Positions 1 to 7,294 of a stretch of 8,558 bases of DNA are shown one piece after another (position 1 is the stretch's first letter; every line of letters starts with the position of its first letter). This DNA comes from an uncultured Desulfovibrionaceae bacterium (GTDB lineage Bacteria; Desulfobacterota; Desulfovibrionia; Desulfovibrionales; Desulfovibrionaceae). The translations under genes were made by a program, and so were the position numbers. The stretch spans positions 1-8,558 of the forward strand of contig CAMWXW010000020.1 of NCBI GenBank assembly GCA_947178315.1. The letters are read 5' to 3'. The notes under the pieces were generated by a model. That model did not search any database, was not told where the DNA came from, and saw nothing but the letters and a program-made list of their open reading frames with translations.

Positions 1-3000
1 GTATAACTCTCGCAAATGAGAAACACCTGTACTATCTCGATATTGCCATGCTTTAATAAATGCTTCTGCTGCTTCCATTGTCAAGATACAAGGAATCTTT
101 TCCTGTAGTGCATTTCTACGCAATATCATTGCATCTTTACTTGCTCCGTGCTCTCCACCTATGATATTCACAACCAATACAATTTGTTTATTTTTTATGT
201 AGTCTATGATATTAGGACGCCCCTCAGAGACCTTATGTACACGCTCTACTGGTATACCTTCCTCCTCTAAGAGAGTCGCTGTACCTTGTGTTGCAAGGAT
301 AGAAAATGATTGCTCTATGAAGAAACGAGCTAATTCAGCAATTCGCTTTCTCTGACTTTTATCCCCAATGCTAAAAAAGAGATATGGCTTGTCAGCACTT
401 GGTCCAATAACACGAGTATGTACTCCTAAGAACCCCTTATACATAGCCTCTCCAAATGTTGCCCCTATACCCATCACCTCACCTGTTGAACGCATCTCTG
501 GCCCTAAGATGATATCAGAGGAAAGGAATTTATCAAATGGAAATACTGGAACTTTAACTGCATGATATGAAGGAGATGCAAACGGTTGAACACCTTGCTC
601 TTTGAATGATATACCTAGCATTGCTTTTGTGGCTATACCTGCAAGAGAATGTCCTAAACATTTTGATATAAATGGAATTGTCCGAGATGCTCGTGGATTG
701 ACTTCAATAACATAGATTTCTCCATTATATATTGCAACCTGAATATTCATAAGTCCAATAACGCCTAATGTTGAGGCTATCTTAGAAGATATCTCTTTCA
801 ATTCATCTTGTAATGATTGAGAAAGACTATGAGGAGGAAAACTACACATAGAGTCACCAGAATGAATACCAACACCTTCTATATGCTCAAGAATACCTCC
901 GACAATAGTTGTTGTACCATCTGAAATAACATCAATATCAACTTCCGTTGCACCTTCAAGAAATCGCTCTACAAGAACTTGAGATCCTTCAGAGATAGAT
1001 ATTGCTTCACGCATATATTCTTGTAACTGCTCATCACTATAAACCACTTGCATTCCTCGCCCACCAAGAACAAAAGAAGGACGAACAATAACAGGATATC
1101 CTATCTGTTTTGCTGCAAATAGTGCTTCTTCTACTGTTGCTACTGTTTCATTTTTAGGCTGTAACAATCCGAGTGATGAAAGAAGAGCACTAAATTCTTT
1201 TCTATCTTCTGCCTTAAAAATAGATTCTGGTTGCGTTCCAAGACAACGTACCCCTTCCTCTTCCAATGTACGAGCTAATTTTAATGGTGTTTGACCACCC
1301 ATTTGTAAAATGACACCATATGCTGACTCTGCAGCAATCACCTCTAAAACACTTTCTATTGTAACTGGCTCAAAATAAAGAGCATCAGACACATCGAAAT
1401 CAGTAGATACCGTCTCCGGATTACAATTTATCAATATACTTCTATATCCACTCTCTCGTACAGCAAGGGACGCATGCACACAGCAGTAGTCAAATTCCAA
1501 GCCCTGCCCGATACGATTAGGTCCAGAGCCTAAAATAATGATACTTCTCTCATTACTTGCTTCAACCTCGGTGCTTTCCTTACTTCCATAATATGTTGAA
1601 TAGATATATGATGTTTTTGATGAAAACTCTCCAGCACAGCTATCTACTCTTCTAAAAGAAGGGTGAATACCTAAGGCATATCTATTTTTACGTACTTCTT
1701 TTTCAGAAATACCAAGAATCCACCCTATATATTGATCAGAAAAACCATATCTCTTAGAACGATGTAATGATGCACTATCTGAAAGAATACGGAGTCCTTC
1801 TTCTCGAATTCTGTTTTCTTCTGTAATAATACTTTCTATATGATATAAAAACCATGGAGTAATATGAGAACGTTTATGTACTTCCTCAACACTCATACCA
1901 ATACGGAAAGCATCTCCAATAATAAGAATACGATCTGCTGTTGGGATAGAGAGTGCATTATAGATTTCATTAGCTATAGATTCTTGCTCTTCCTTTGTAT
2001 ATGAAGTATATGATTTTTCAGCACAATAGATACTTTGTAAACCAAACCACCCATTTTCCATACTTGAAAGTGCTTTTTGTAAGGCTTCTACAAACGTTCC
2101 ACCTATAGACATAACTTCACCTATAGACTTCATTTGTGTTGAGAGTACTTTAGAGTCACGAGGGAATTTTTCGAATGTAAAGCGTGGGATTTTTACGACA
2201 ACATAATCTATAGTAGGTTCAAATGATGCTGGCATTGTACCACTTGTAATCTCATTCTGAAGTTCATCGAGAGTATATCCAACAGCGAGCTTAGCTGCAA
2301 CTTTTGCTATTGGAAATCCGGTTGCTTTTGAAGCAAGTGCTGAAGAGCGTGAAACACGTGGATTCATTTCTATAACAACGATACGACCATCTATCGGATT
2401 GATTGCAAACTGTACATTTGAACCACCGGTTTCTACTCCTATTTCATTGAGTACTGCTATAGACATATCACGCATACGTTGATATTCTTTATCTGTAAGT
2501 GTAATTGCTGGAGCAACAGTAATTGAATCTCCTGTATGAATACCCATAGGATCAAAATTTTCTATAGAGCATACTATAATGGTATTACCAACTGAATCTC
2601 GCATGACTTCCATTTCCATCTCTTTCCAGCCAATAAGAGATTCATCTATCAATACCTGAGAGACGGGTGAAAGCTCAAGTCCTTTTTTACATATCTCTAT
2701 AAATTCCTCTATATTATAGGCTATACCACCTCCTGTACCACCAAGAGTAAATGAAGGGCGTATAATCACAGGAAAACCTATCTCTTCTATTGCTTCCATA
2801 CCCTCGGCCATTGTCGATATAACACGAGAGCGTGGTGTCGATAATCCTATGCGATGCATTGCTTCATCAAAAAGCTTTCTATCCTCTGCTTTTTCTATTG
2901 ATCTTGCCTGTACTCCTAATAACTCTATACCGTATTTTTCTAAGATTCCTTTTTTATCAAGCTGAAGAGCCATATTGAGTGCTGTTTGTCCACCCATAAT

Positions 3001-3264
3001 AGGCAAGAGTGCATCTGGTTTCTCTTTTTTTATTATTTCTTCAATAGTATGTACTTCTATTGGCTCTATGTAGACTGCATCTGCTATTGTTGGATCTGTC
3101 ATAATTGTAGCAGGATTTGAGTTGATTACTACGACACGATATCCCTCTTCTTTGAGTGCTTTACAGGCTTGTGTTCCAGAATAATCAAATTCACATGCTT
3201 GACCTATAATTATTGGTCCTGAACCTAATACTAGTATCGTATGTATATCACTGCGTCTCGGCAT
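1..3264 (-). CDS. carB: Carbamoyl-phosphate synthase large subunit (3' end cut by window edge)
   Basis: CarB makes carbamoyl phosphate from bicarbonate, two ATP and ammonia supplied by the glutaminase subunit CarA, feeding pyrimidine and arginine synthesis in the cytoplasm. The frame is open for 1088 codons from ATG 3264 to base 1. The start reads MPRRSDIHTILVLGSGP and continues with GQACEFDYSGTQACKAL. The first ATP-grasp half has RPSFTLGGTGGG and ends in EMNPRVSRSSALASKATG. The second half begins near residue 576 with IILGSGPNRIGQG and includes RPSFVLGGRGM, EVDIDVISD and EVNPRASRTIPF. A C-terminal MGS-like allosteric domain contains TQGTA, KVSEGRP and ILRRNAL. Compared from memory with E. 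coli CarB (1073 residues), it reaches the extreme C-terminus (RELY against QEMH), so only a few residues should be missing. The SD is an unusual GGGGG run at 3275-3279, nine to ten bases upstream. carA is not in the window, and a separate promoter lies at 3289-3317. Confidence 0.98.
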   Translation of the reverse strand, partial: MPRRSDIHTILVLGSGPIIIGQACEFDYSGTQACKALKEEGYRVVVINSNPATIMTDPTIADAVYIEPIEVHTIEEIIKKEKPDALLPIMGGQTALNMALQLDKKGILEKYGIELLGVQARSIEKAEDRKLFDEAMHRIGLSTPRSRVISTMAEGMEAIEEIGFPVIIRPSFTLGGTGGGIAYNIEEFIEICKKGLELSPVSQVLIDESLIGWKEMEMEVMRDSVGNTIIVCSIENFDPMGIHTGDSITVAPAITLTDKEYQRMRDMSIAVLNEIGVETGGSNVQFAINPIDGRIVVIEMNPRVSRSSALASKATGFPIAKVAAKLAVGYTLDELQNEITSGTMPASFEPTIDYVVVKIPRFTFEKFPRDSKVLSTQMKSIGEVMSIGGTFVEALQKALSSMENGWFGLQSIYCAEKSYTSYTKEEQESIANEIYNALSIPTADRILIIGDAFRIGMSVEEVHKRSHITPWFLYHIESIITEENRIREEGLRILSDSASLHRSKRYGFSDQYIGWILGISEKEVRKNRYALGIHPSFRRVDSCAGEFSSKTSYIYSTYYGSKESTEVEASNERSIIILGSGPNRIGQGLEFDYCCVHASLAVRESGYRSILINCNPETVSTDFDVSDALYFEPVTIESVLEVIAAESAYGVILQMGGQTPLKLARTLEEEGVRCLGTQPESIFKAEDRKEFSALLSSLGLLQPKNETVATVEEALFAAKQIGYPVIVRPSFVLGGRGMQVVYSDEQLQEYMREAISISEGSQVLVERFLEGATEVDIDVISDGTTTIVGGILEHIEGVGIHSGDSMCSFPPHSLSQSLQDELKEISSKIASTLGVIGLMNIQVAIYNGEIYVIEVNPRASRTIPFISKCLGHSLAGIATKAMLGISFKEQGVQPFASPSYHAVKVPVFPFDKFLSSDIILGPEMRSTGEVMGIGATFGEAMYKGFLGVHTRVIGPSADKPYLFFSIGDKSQRKRIAELARFFIEQSFSILATQGTATLLEEEGIPVERVHKVSEGRPNIIDYIKNKQIVLVVNIIGGEHGASKDAMILRRNALQEKIPCILTMEAAEAFIKAWQYRDSTGVSHLRELY

Positions 3265-3288
3265 ACTATAGAGTCCCCCATTCAATAT

Positions 3289-3317
3289 ACTCTATCAAAT
3301 ACGTATCTATTAGTCAA
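3289..3317 (-). promoter_or_regulatory. Predicted sigma70-type promoter for carB
   Basis: On the minus strand, TTGACT (3312-3317, five of six to TTGACA) is followed after exactly 17 bases by TAGAGT (3289-3294, four of six to TATAAT). The predicted transcription start near 3282 gives a leader of under 20 bases that still includes the GGGGG Shine-Dalgarno. The spacer carries the 8-bp palindrome ATACGTAT (3299-3306), close to the promoter centre, a possible but unproven operator. This lets carB be transcribed independently of the autotransporter gene upstream. Confidence 0.6.
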
Positions 3318-3345
3318 TCATTCTCACCTTCACAGCATCGGATAC

Positions 3346-3368
3346 ATCTTCTCTGATTCAGTGAAGAT
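3346..3368. repeat. Hairpin-forming dyad between autotransporter gene and carB
   Basis: ATCTTC (3346-3351) pairs with GAAGAT (3363-3368), and the inner CTG (3353-3355) pairs with CAG (3359-3361) around a 3-base loop, with a single mismatch between the two blocks. It lies 26 bases beyond the autotransporter stop codon and upstream of the carB -35 box. No T-run follows on the minus strand, so it is not a standard intrinsic terminator. It may be a 3'-end stabilising hairpin, a weak or factor-dependent termination site, or a protein-binding dyad. Confidence 0.45.
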
Positions 3369-3393
3369 CTATATCATCAACTCATCTTCTATA

Positions 3394-6300
3394 TCAAAAT
3401 GTATAACTAATACCACCGCTTACCATAAAACCTACTTCTACTGTTGATGAGGGTTGACCTTTATGGATACCAACAATACAATATGCTCGTAAATTATCCT
3501 CTCCAAAGGCCATTGTATAGTTCACCCCAACATTAAACCCTGTTGTAAAATTTTCTGTATCATATCTAAATGCGTATCCATTAGAACGAATTACTCCATC
3601 ATTCGATGCGTACACAGGAAAATCCATCATCACCTGAAAGAAAGGAGTCACTCCAAAATTAAAGCTATATCCTACTAATGCATTCCAGCGTAATGAGAAT
3701 TGATGATCATCTTGGATATCTATTGCATTATTCGTACGTGTTATAAATGAGACTCCACGCGTAAAGCTGTAGATACTATCAAGAGATGTTAGAAAAATAA
3801 CACTACCTTCTTGTAACTGGTATCCAAAAGACGCAACTCCTTGTACTGAATATGTTTCCCAGCGTGTATTGTGATCAAGCCCTTCAAGATTGACTTTATT
3901 ATGAATCATATTCAACCATGAACCAGCCGTCGTAAACAGAGTATGTTTTTCTCCCAATCCTTTATAATTCCATGTTGCTAGAACTCCTAAACTAAGTGCA
4001 TTCATTTGCATTGTATGATTGCGTTCATATTGATTGAGTTTAGAATCCGTACTACCATAACTTGAAAATACGTGTAGTGCTATATTGTTGTCTTCATTTA
4101 TACGTATGCCTTCTGTTGATATTCCGGCAGAAACAATAAATGTCTCTTCATCTATTGTTGGGGCTGAGGGATCATAAATTGTATTTGTTACATAGTTCAC
4201 ATTTGCCCATACTGTTATACCGACTTCTTTGAAGAGTCGCTTATTGGTACTAATATTAGGAACAATAGAAAAAGCTTCTCCATGTTGAGCTACCATACTT
4301 TGCATAAAATGATTATTAAGCGATGTCCAGAGATGTTGTGTATAGTTACGCATATTCTCTAGTATTCCTGCATATGCGTAGTTCGAGGCACTTATACGTA
4401 CAAGACGCAAATCCCATTGTGTCTGATTAGGGTTAAGGATAAGTTCATATTCATAGCCTCCTACATCGCTATGCGTGAGTGCTACACTGAGAGATGAATT
4501 CCCAAGAACAACACCCTCAATAACCGTCCCCAATGTTGCATAATAGAGTGGTTTTTCTGGGACAAAGTAAACTATACTATTAGCTCCTCCCGTTGTATTT
4601 AATATCGTCGCATCATTGAGATTAAGAACATCTGATGTGCCTTCCTCAAAATTCATATCAAGAATAAATGAACCACCTAGAGGATTGATTTCCCCTTTGA
4701 TTGTTAAATTATCACCAACAACACCTTGATGTAAAAGAATATCCCCTGCTAATTTTATACTATCTATATCAAGTACTCTTCCTATAGTATCTTCCCATCG
4801 CACTGAATTTGTATCGTTAGGGGAAAGTTCTAAAGGCTCTAGTCTCACTCCTGTACCCTCTGCTATATCCAGAGTCTCTGCATATACATCACCACGCAAT
4901 ACACTCAGATTAGCACTCACAAAATCATCACTTTGTTCATCACGGATAAAGATAGAGCCTATTGCACTAGCAGAGTTGCCTACTGTTCCATTTATCTCTC
5001 CACCATAGAGATATAATGTTTGTGAGTTATTATTAAATAAAATATTCCCCTCCATCTGTCCACTGGCATATACATGGACTTCTTGACCACTTTTTATCGA
5101 TATCGTATCTTTTTTCCATGTTGCTCCTGCATGGAGTCCTATTGTTCCATTGCCTTCAATCTCCCCACTAAATGTTAAATAGTATAATCGTAAAGTATTA
5201 TCACTACTCCCCATCTTTATATCTTTATATGTTGCTGTTGCTGTATCATTATTATATGGTTTTGGCTTGCCTATAAATCCACCACGTACCTCTATGCTAT
5301 TCTTCTCTCCCTCTACAGTTATTCCACCATATACTGTAGTATACTCAATTTTAACAGTATTACTCCCTGTTCCTTGTACGCTCACACCTCCATAAATAGA
5401 AGAAGATACAATATGCATACTATCATTACCTGAACCAGAAGATATACTACCTGCTATTTCTGTTCTTTGTATATCTATTGTATTTGTTCCCGTTCCAAGT
5501 GTTATATTACCATTTGATGATAGTCCAGGAACAGTTGCAAATTCACCTGTATATGTATCTATTACAATAATACCTATACTTGCATTTTCTAATGATAGTG
5601 AGTTATTACCATCACCTAAAGTAATATTACCATGTACCTTACTTCCACCATAGATTTTTAGCTCATTATTACCATTACCTAGTATAATACTTCCATATAT
5701 TTTACTTGGACCATCAGAGCCTGTTCCATGACCAGACCACCCAAAACCTTCTTTAGGTGCTCCTCCAATCCATACAACATTATCTCCATTTCCTGCTTTT
5801 ATATCTCCACCAGAACCAGAAGTCACTGTCTCTGTATATTTCTGTGATGTATCATTGGGATTAGTAAATTGTATTGTTGTTGTCGTTGTATCCTCTTTCC
5901 CTGTCTCTGAGGAATTAAGCATGATAGTGTTGTTACCATCACCCAGTGTTATCGCAACACTATTCGTATTCGCACCAGTAATTGTTGTTTTTTTTACTGT
6001 TATCAGTTTACCTGTAGAATCATTTGTACTCACATCTCCTTCAATCTTTATGTTATATGCTTTCAATCCATCTTTATTATCTAAACTAACTGAGCCTGAT
6101 GTATCTCCAGGCTTCGCACCACTAAGCGTAATGTAGTCTGATGCTCTTGAAAGTGGTAGTGGATTGATTGCTTTTACATCTATCACAAATGGCGTCGAGG
6201 TATAATCTGGAAGAGATGCATAGTATAGTTGTGGTGTAGGATATTCACGAGGTAAGGATTGTTTATCACGCAATAATGAAGGAATCATGAATGAACTAGT

Positions 6301-6432
6301 ACACGTATATGTAGCGTATGAAGGATGTATTTTTGCACCTGCCTCACTATTACTCATACAAAGAGAGGTTACTAATACTCCTAAAGGAAATAGCTTGTTT
6401 TTAGATATCCCGAGCCTCTGGATATATTTCAT
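3394..6432 (-). CDS. Autotransporter (type Va) with beta-helix repeat passenger and C-terminal beta-barrel
   Basis: A 1012-residue surface protein expected to cross the inner membrane by Sec and insert its own barrel in the outer membrane. Residues 1-33 are a signal peptide: basic start, hydrophobic LFPLGVLVTSLC, and an A-G-A cleavage site before Lys34. Residues about 34-160 are Pro/Tyr/Ser-rich and lack repeats. Residues 161-416 hold nine copies of an I-x-x-G-x-G-N-N-x-I-x-I type unit, mostly at multiples of about 20 residues, as expected for a beta-helix. Less regular Gly/Asn-rich beta sequence reaches about 680. A predicted linker helix (about 682-715) leads into the barrel, about 735-1012, which ends GGISYTF with the terminal Phe of BAM substrates. 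The start ATG has a modest SD (CAGG) about nine bases upstream. No protease triad or other catalytic motif was seen, so a role in adhesion or surface display is a guess. In Lawsonia an autotransporter named LatA is known, but I cannot say whether this is it. Confidence 0.95.
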   Translation of the reverse strand: MKYIQRLGISKNKLFPLGVLVTSLCMSNSEAGAKIHPSYATYTCTSSFMIPSLLRDKQSLPREYPTPQLYYASLPDYTSTPFVIDVKAINPLPLSRASDYITLSGAKPGDTSGSVSLDNKDGLKAYNIKIEGDVSTNDSTGKLITVKKTTITGANTNSVAITLGDGNNTIMLNSSETGKEDTTTTTIQFTNPNDTSQKYTETVTSGSGGDIKAGNGDNVVWIGGAPKEGFGWSGHGTGSDGPSKIYGSIILGNGNNELKIYGGSKVHGNITLGDGNNSLSLENASIGIIVIDTYTGEFATVPGLSSNGNITLGTGTNTIDIQRTEIAGSISSGSGNDSMHIVSSSIYGGVSVQGTGSNTVKIEYTTVYGGITVEGEKNSIEVRGGFIGKPKPYNNDTATATYKDIKMGSSDNTLRLYYLTFSGEIEGNGTIGLHAGATWKKDTISIKSGQEVHVYASGQMEGNILFNNNSQTLYLYGGEINGTVGNSASAIGSIFIRDEQSDDFVSANLSVLRGDVYAETLDIAEGTGVRLEPLELSPNDTNSVRWEDTIGRVLDIDSIKLAGDILLHQGVVGDNLTIKGEINPLGGSFILDMNFEEGTSDVLNLNDATILNTTGGANSIVYFVPEKPLYYATLGTVIEGVVLGNSSLSVALTHSDVGGYEYELILNPNQTQWDLRLVRISASNYAYAGILENMRNYTQHLWTSLNNHFMQSMVAQHGEAFSIVPNISTNKRLFKEVGITVWANVNYVTNTIYDPSAPTIDEETFIVSAGISTEGIRINEDNNIALHVFSSYGSTDSKLNQYERNHTMQMNALSLGVLATWNYKGLGEKHTLFTTAGSWLNMIHNKVNLEGLDHNTRWETYSVQGVASFGYQLQEGSVIFLTSLDSIYSFTRGVSFITRTNNAIDIQDDHQFSLRWNALVGYSFNFGVTPFFQVMMDFPVYASNDGVIRSNGYAFRYDTENFTTGFNVGVNYTMAFGEDNLRAYCIVGIHKGQPSSTVEVGFMVSGGISYTF
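5185..5952 (-). repeat. Nine-copy G-x-G-N-N beta-helix repeats in autotransporter passenger
   Basis: Encodes residues 161-416. Units start near residues 161, 211, 249, 270, 310, 330, 350, 371 and 405. Examples are ITLGDGNNTIML, IILGNGNNELKI, ITLGDGNNSLSL, ITLGTGTNTIDI and ISSGSGNDSMHI. Spacings of 20, 20, 21, 21 and 40 residues fit one beta-helix coil of about 20 residues. The spacings of 50, 38 and 34 correspond to loops, a Thr-rich one at 182-200 and a Gly-rich one at 223-247, and to degenerate coils. At the DNA level the repeats share a roughly 20-base core but have diverged, so they are not recent tandem duplications. Confidence 0.85.
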
Positions 6433-6488
6433 ATAGACATACCTGACATATTCAATACTCTTTTTGAATCTTGAGCAATAAACATTCC

Positions 6489-6494
6489 ATTACA
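6489..6494 (-). promoter_or_regulatory. Alternative -10 box upstream of the autotransporter gene
   Basis: TGTAAT on the minus strand matches five of six positions of TATAAT and lies about 57 bases before the autotransporter ATG. The hexamer 17 bases upstream (CTTTCA) matches TTGACA at only three positions, so this is a weak candidate. It is an alternative to, or a second promoter beside, the box at 6549-6554. Confidence 0.25.
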
Positions 6495-6527
6495 GAGTAC
6501 GTTATGAGGTATGAAAGAGTTACTCTC

Positions 6528-6580
6528 TACGCTGTATTCTCTTCTTTTATTATACAATGTTCTCTTCTCTATACAGCGTA
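6528..6580. repeat. Perfect 10-bp inverted repeat flanking a promoter core
   Basis: TACGCTGTAT (6528-6537) and ATACAGCGTA (6571-6580) are exact reverse complements separated by 33 bases. Inside them a 9-base direct repeat TTCTCTTCT occurs at 6537-6545 and 6560-6568. The symmetry centre (6554) falls on the minus-strand TATAAT. The arms are 43 bases apart centre to centre, close to four helical turns. This suggests paired protein-binding sites, although a long-loop RNA hairpin beyond the lipoprotein stop codon is also possible. There is no T-run after it, which argues against an intrinsic terminator. Confidence 0.6.
6549..6554 (-). promoter_or_regulatory. Candidate -10 box (TATAAT) for the autotransporter gene
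   Basis: A full-consensus TATAAT on the minus strand, 117 bases upstream of the autotransporter ATG and just beyond the lipoprotein stop. The matching -35 position (around GCTGTA) is poor and coincides with one arm of the inverted repeat 6528-6580. If it is used, transcription would start near 6542, with the other arm just downstream of the start, as expected for an activator-dependent or repressible promoter. In such AT-rich DNA a chance TATAAT is common. Confidence 0.35.
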
Positions 6581-6587
6581 TTATTGA

Positions 6588-7229
6588 CTATTGTGCAAAG
6601 ATATTTTTTTCTTTTCTGTTACGAACAAAAGAGAAATCAATAAGCATTTTATAAATACTATCCACTGCTAAGTCCATGCGTGAAGGTCGTTTGCCAAAAA
6701 ACATTCCATTTGCAGGAGTATTATAGCGAAGGTCATACTCAGTATTCATATATTCATCGTAATAACGAGAGCGTTCAAGGACTTTTTTTTCTTTCACGTC
6801 AACAAGGTAATATTCAATAACTACTTTAGGTGGAAGATACTCTTCTCGTACATACTCTCCTTCTTTCCACTCCATAATTTGTGGAATGATAAGAAGATCT
6901 AAATTCTGAGAACTCCCAAGACTACTCCAATACTCTAAAGGCGTCTCATCTGTGCCTTGTGTATGAGAAAGAGAGAGATGCTGTACTTTATATGATGTCT
7001 TTTTCTCTAACTCTTCATACAATATAGCTGATAAGTCTTTTTCCTCTTCTTTTGTTGCTTCTGTTCTATATGGAAATAACTTGCCTGCAAATAGCTCATG
7101 CAACCCTGTAGGCTGATAGAAATCAACAACACCAAGGGATAGCTCTTGATTCGTACTAGAAGATATTGAACTACACCCAAAGAACACAAAGATACTAAGA
7201 AAATAGAGTGCTATATGAGAATATTTCAT
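6588..7229 (-). CDS. Small lipoprotein of unknown function
   Basis: A 213-residue protein with a hydrophobic signal MKYSHIALYFLSIFVFFGC ending at Cys19, fitting a signal-peptidase II lipobox (F-F-G-C, with Phe at -2 and -3 rather than the usual Leu and Ala/Ser). After cleavage it would be a lipid-anchored periplasmic protein of about 195 residues. The next residues are Ser-rich (SSISSSTNQ). The body alternates predicted strands and helices: LGVVDFY, a helix LSAILYEELEKKTSY, then LDLLIIPQIMEWKEGEYV, KVVIEYYLVDVKEKKVL, and a final helix MDLAVDSIYKMLIDF. This order resembles TolB-N/CsgG/LpoB-like lipoproteins, but that is a structural impression without a family match. The start is well supported by AGGAAG at 7235-7240, five bases before ATG. 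It follows tatC by 65 bases with no clear terminator, so it may be cotranscribed with the tat genes. No catalytic motif was seen. Confidence 0.85.
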   Translation of the reverse strand: MKYSHIALYFLSIFVFFGCSSISSSTNQELSLGVVDFYQPTGLHELFAGKLFPYRTEATKEEEKDLSAILYEELEKKTSYKVQHLSLSHTQGTDETPLEYWSSLGSSQNLDLLIIPQIMEWKEGEYVREEYLPPKVVIEYYLVDVKEKKVLERSRYYDEYMNTEYDLRYNTPANGMFFGKRPSRMDLAVDSIYKMLIDFSFVRNRKEKNIFAQ

Positions 7230-7294
7230 TTACTCTTCCTTTTATAGAATATCACAGTAGATAGTAAGTTATAAATACTAAAACGTTCGCTCTT

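Noticed and set aside
368..565. 65-codon plus-strand frame
   Set aside because: It lies wholly inside carB on the opposite strand, where the minus frame encodes conserved CarB sequence. No SD or recognisable product was seen.
3241..3447. 68-codon plus-strand frame spanning the carB start and autotransporter end
   Set aside because: It overlaps the start of carB and the conserved end of the autotransporter barrel, has no clear SD, and its translation looks like random AT-rich sequence.
5185..5952. RTX toxin or bacteriocin-type calcium repeats
   Set aside because: The period is about 20 residues, not 9. The protein has an N-terminal Sec signal and an outer-membrane barrel, not a type I secretion signal.
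5855..6136. 93-codon plus-strand frame with a Val-rich hydrophobic translation
   Set aside because: It is antisense to the Thr/Gly/Asn-rich passenger, and the Val runs are simply the complement of Thr and Asn codons.
6358..6432. Possible lipobox at Cys25 of the autotransporter
   Set aside because: The residue before Cys25 is Leu, not Gly/Ala/Ser. An A-G-A signal-peptidase I site at 31-33 fits better.
6334..6432. Autotransporter as a Tat substrate because of nearby tat genes
   Set aside because: The signal region has no Arg-Arg pair (MKYIQRLGISKNK), and type Va autotransporters use Sec.
6528..6580. Invertible (phase-variable) promoter segment
   Set aside because: The arms are perfect, but 33 bases between them is far shorter than known site-specific inversion segments, and no recombinase gene is in the window.
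7007..7189. 60-codon second minus-strand frame inside the lipoprotein gene
   Set aside because: It overlaps the lipoprotein in another frame. The latter has a strong SD and a proper signal sequence; this one has no support.
7230..7294. Terminator or separate promoter between tatC and the lipoprotein gene
   Set aside because: No hairpin with a T-run and no convincing -35/-10 pair could be found in these 65 bases, so cotranscription is the simpler reading.
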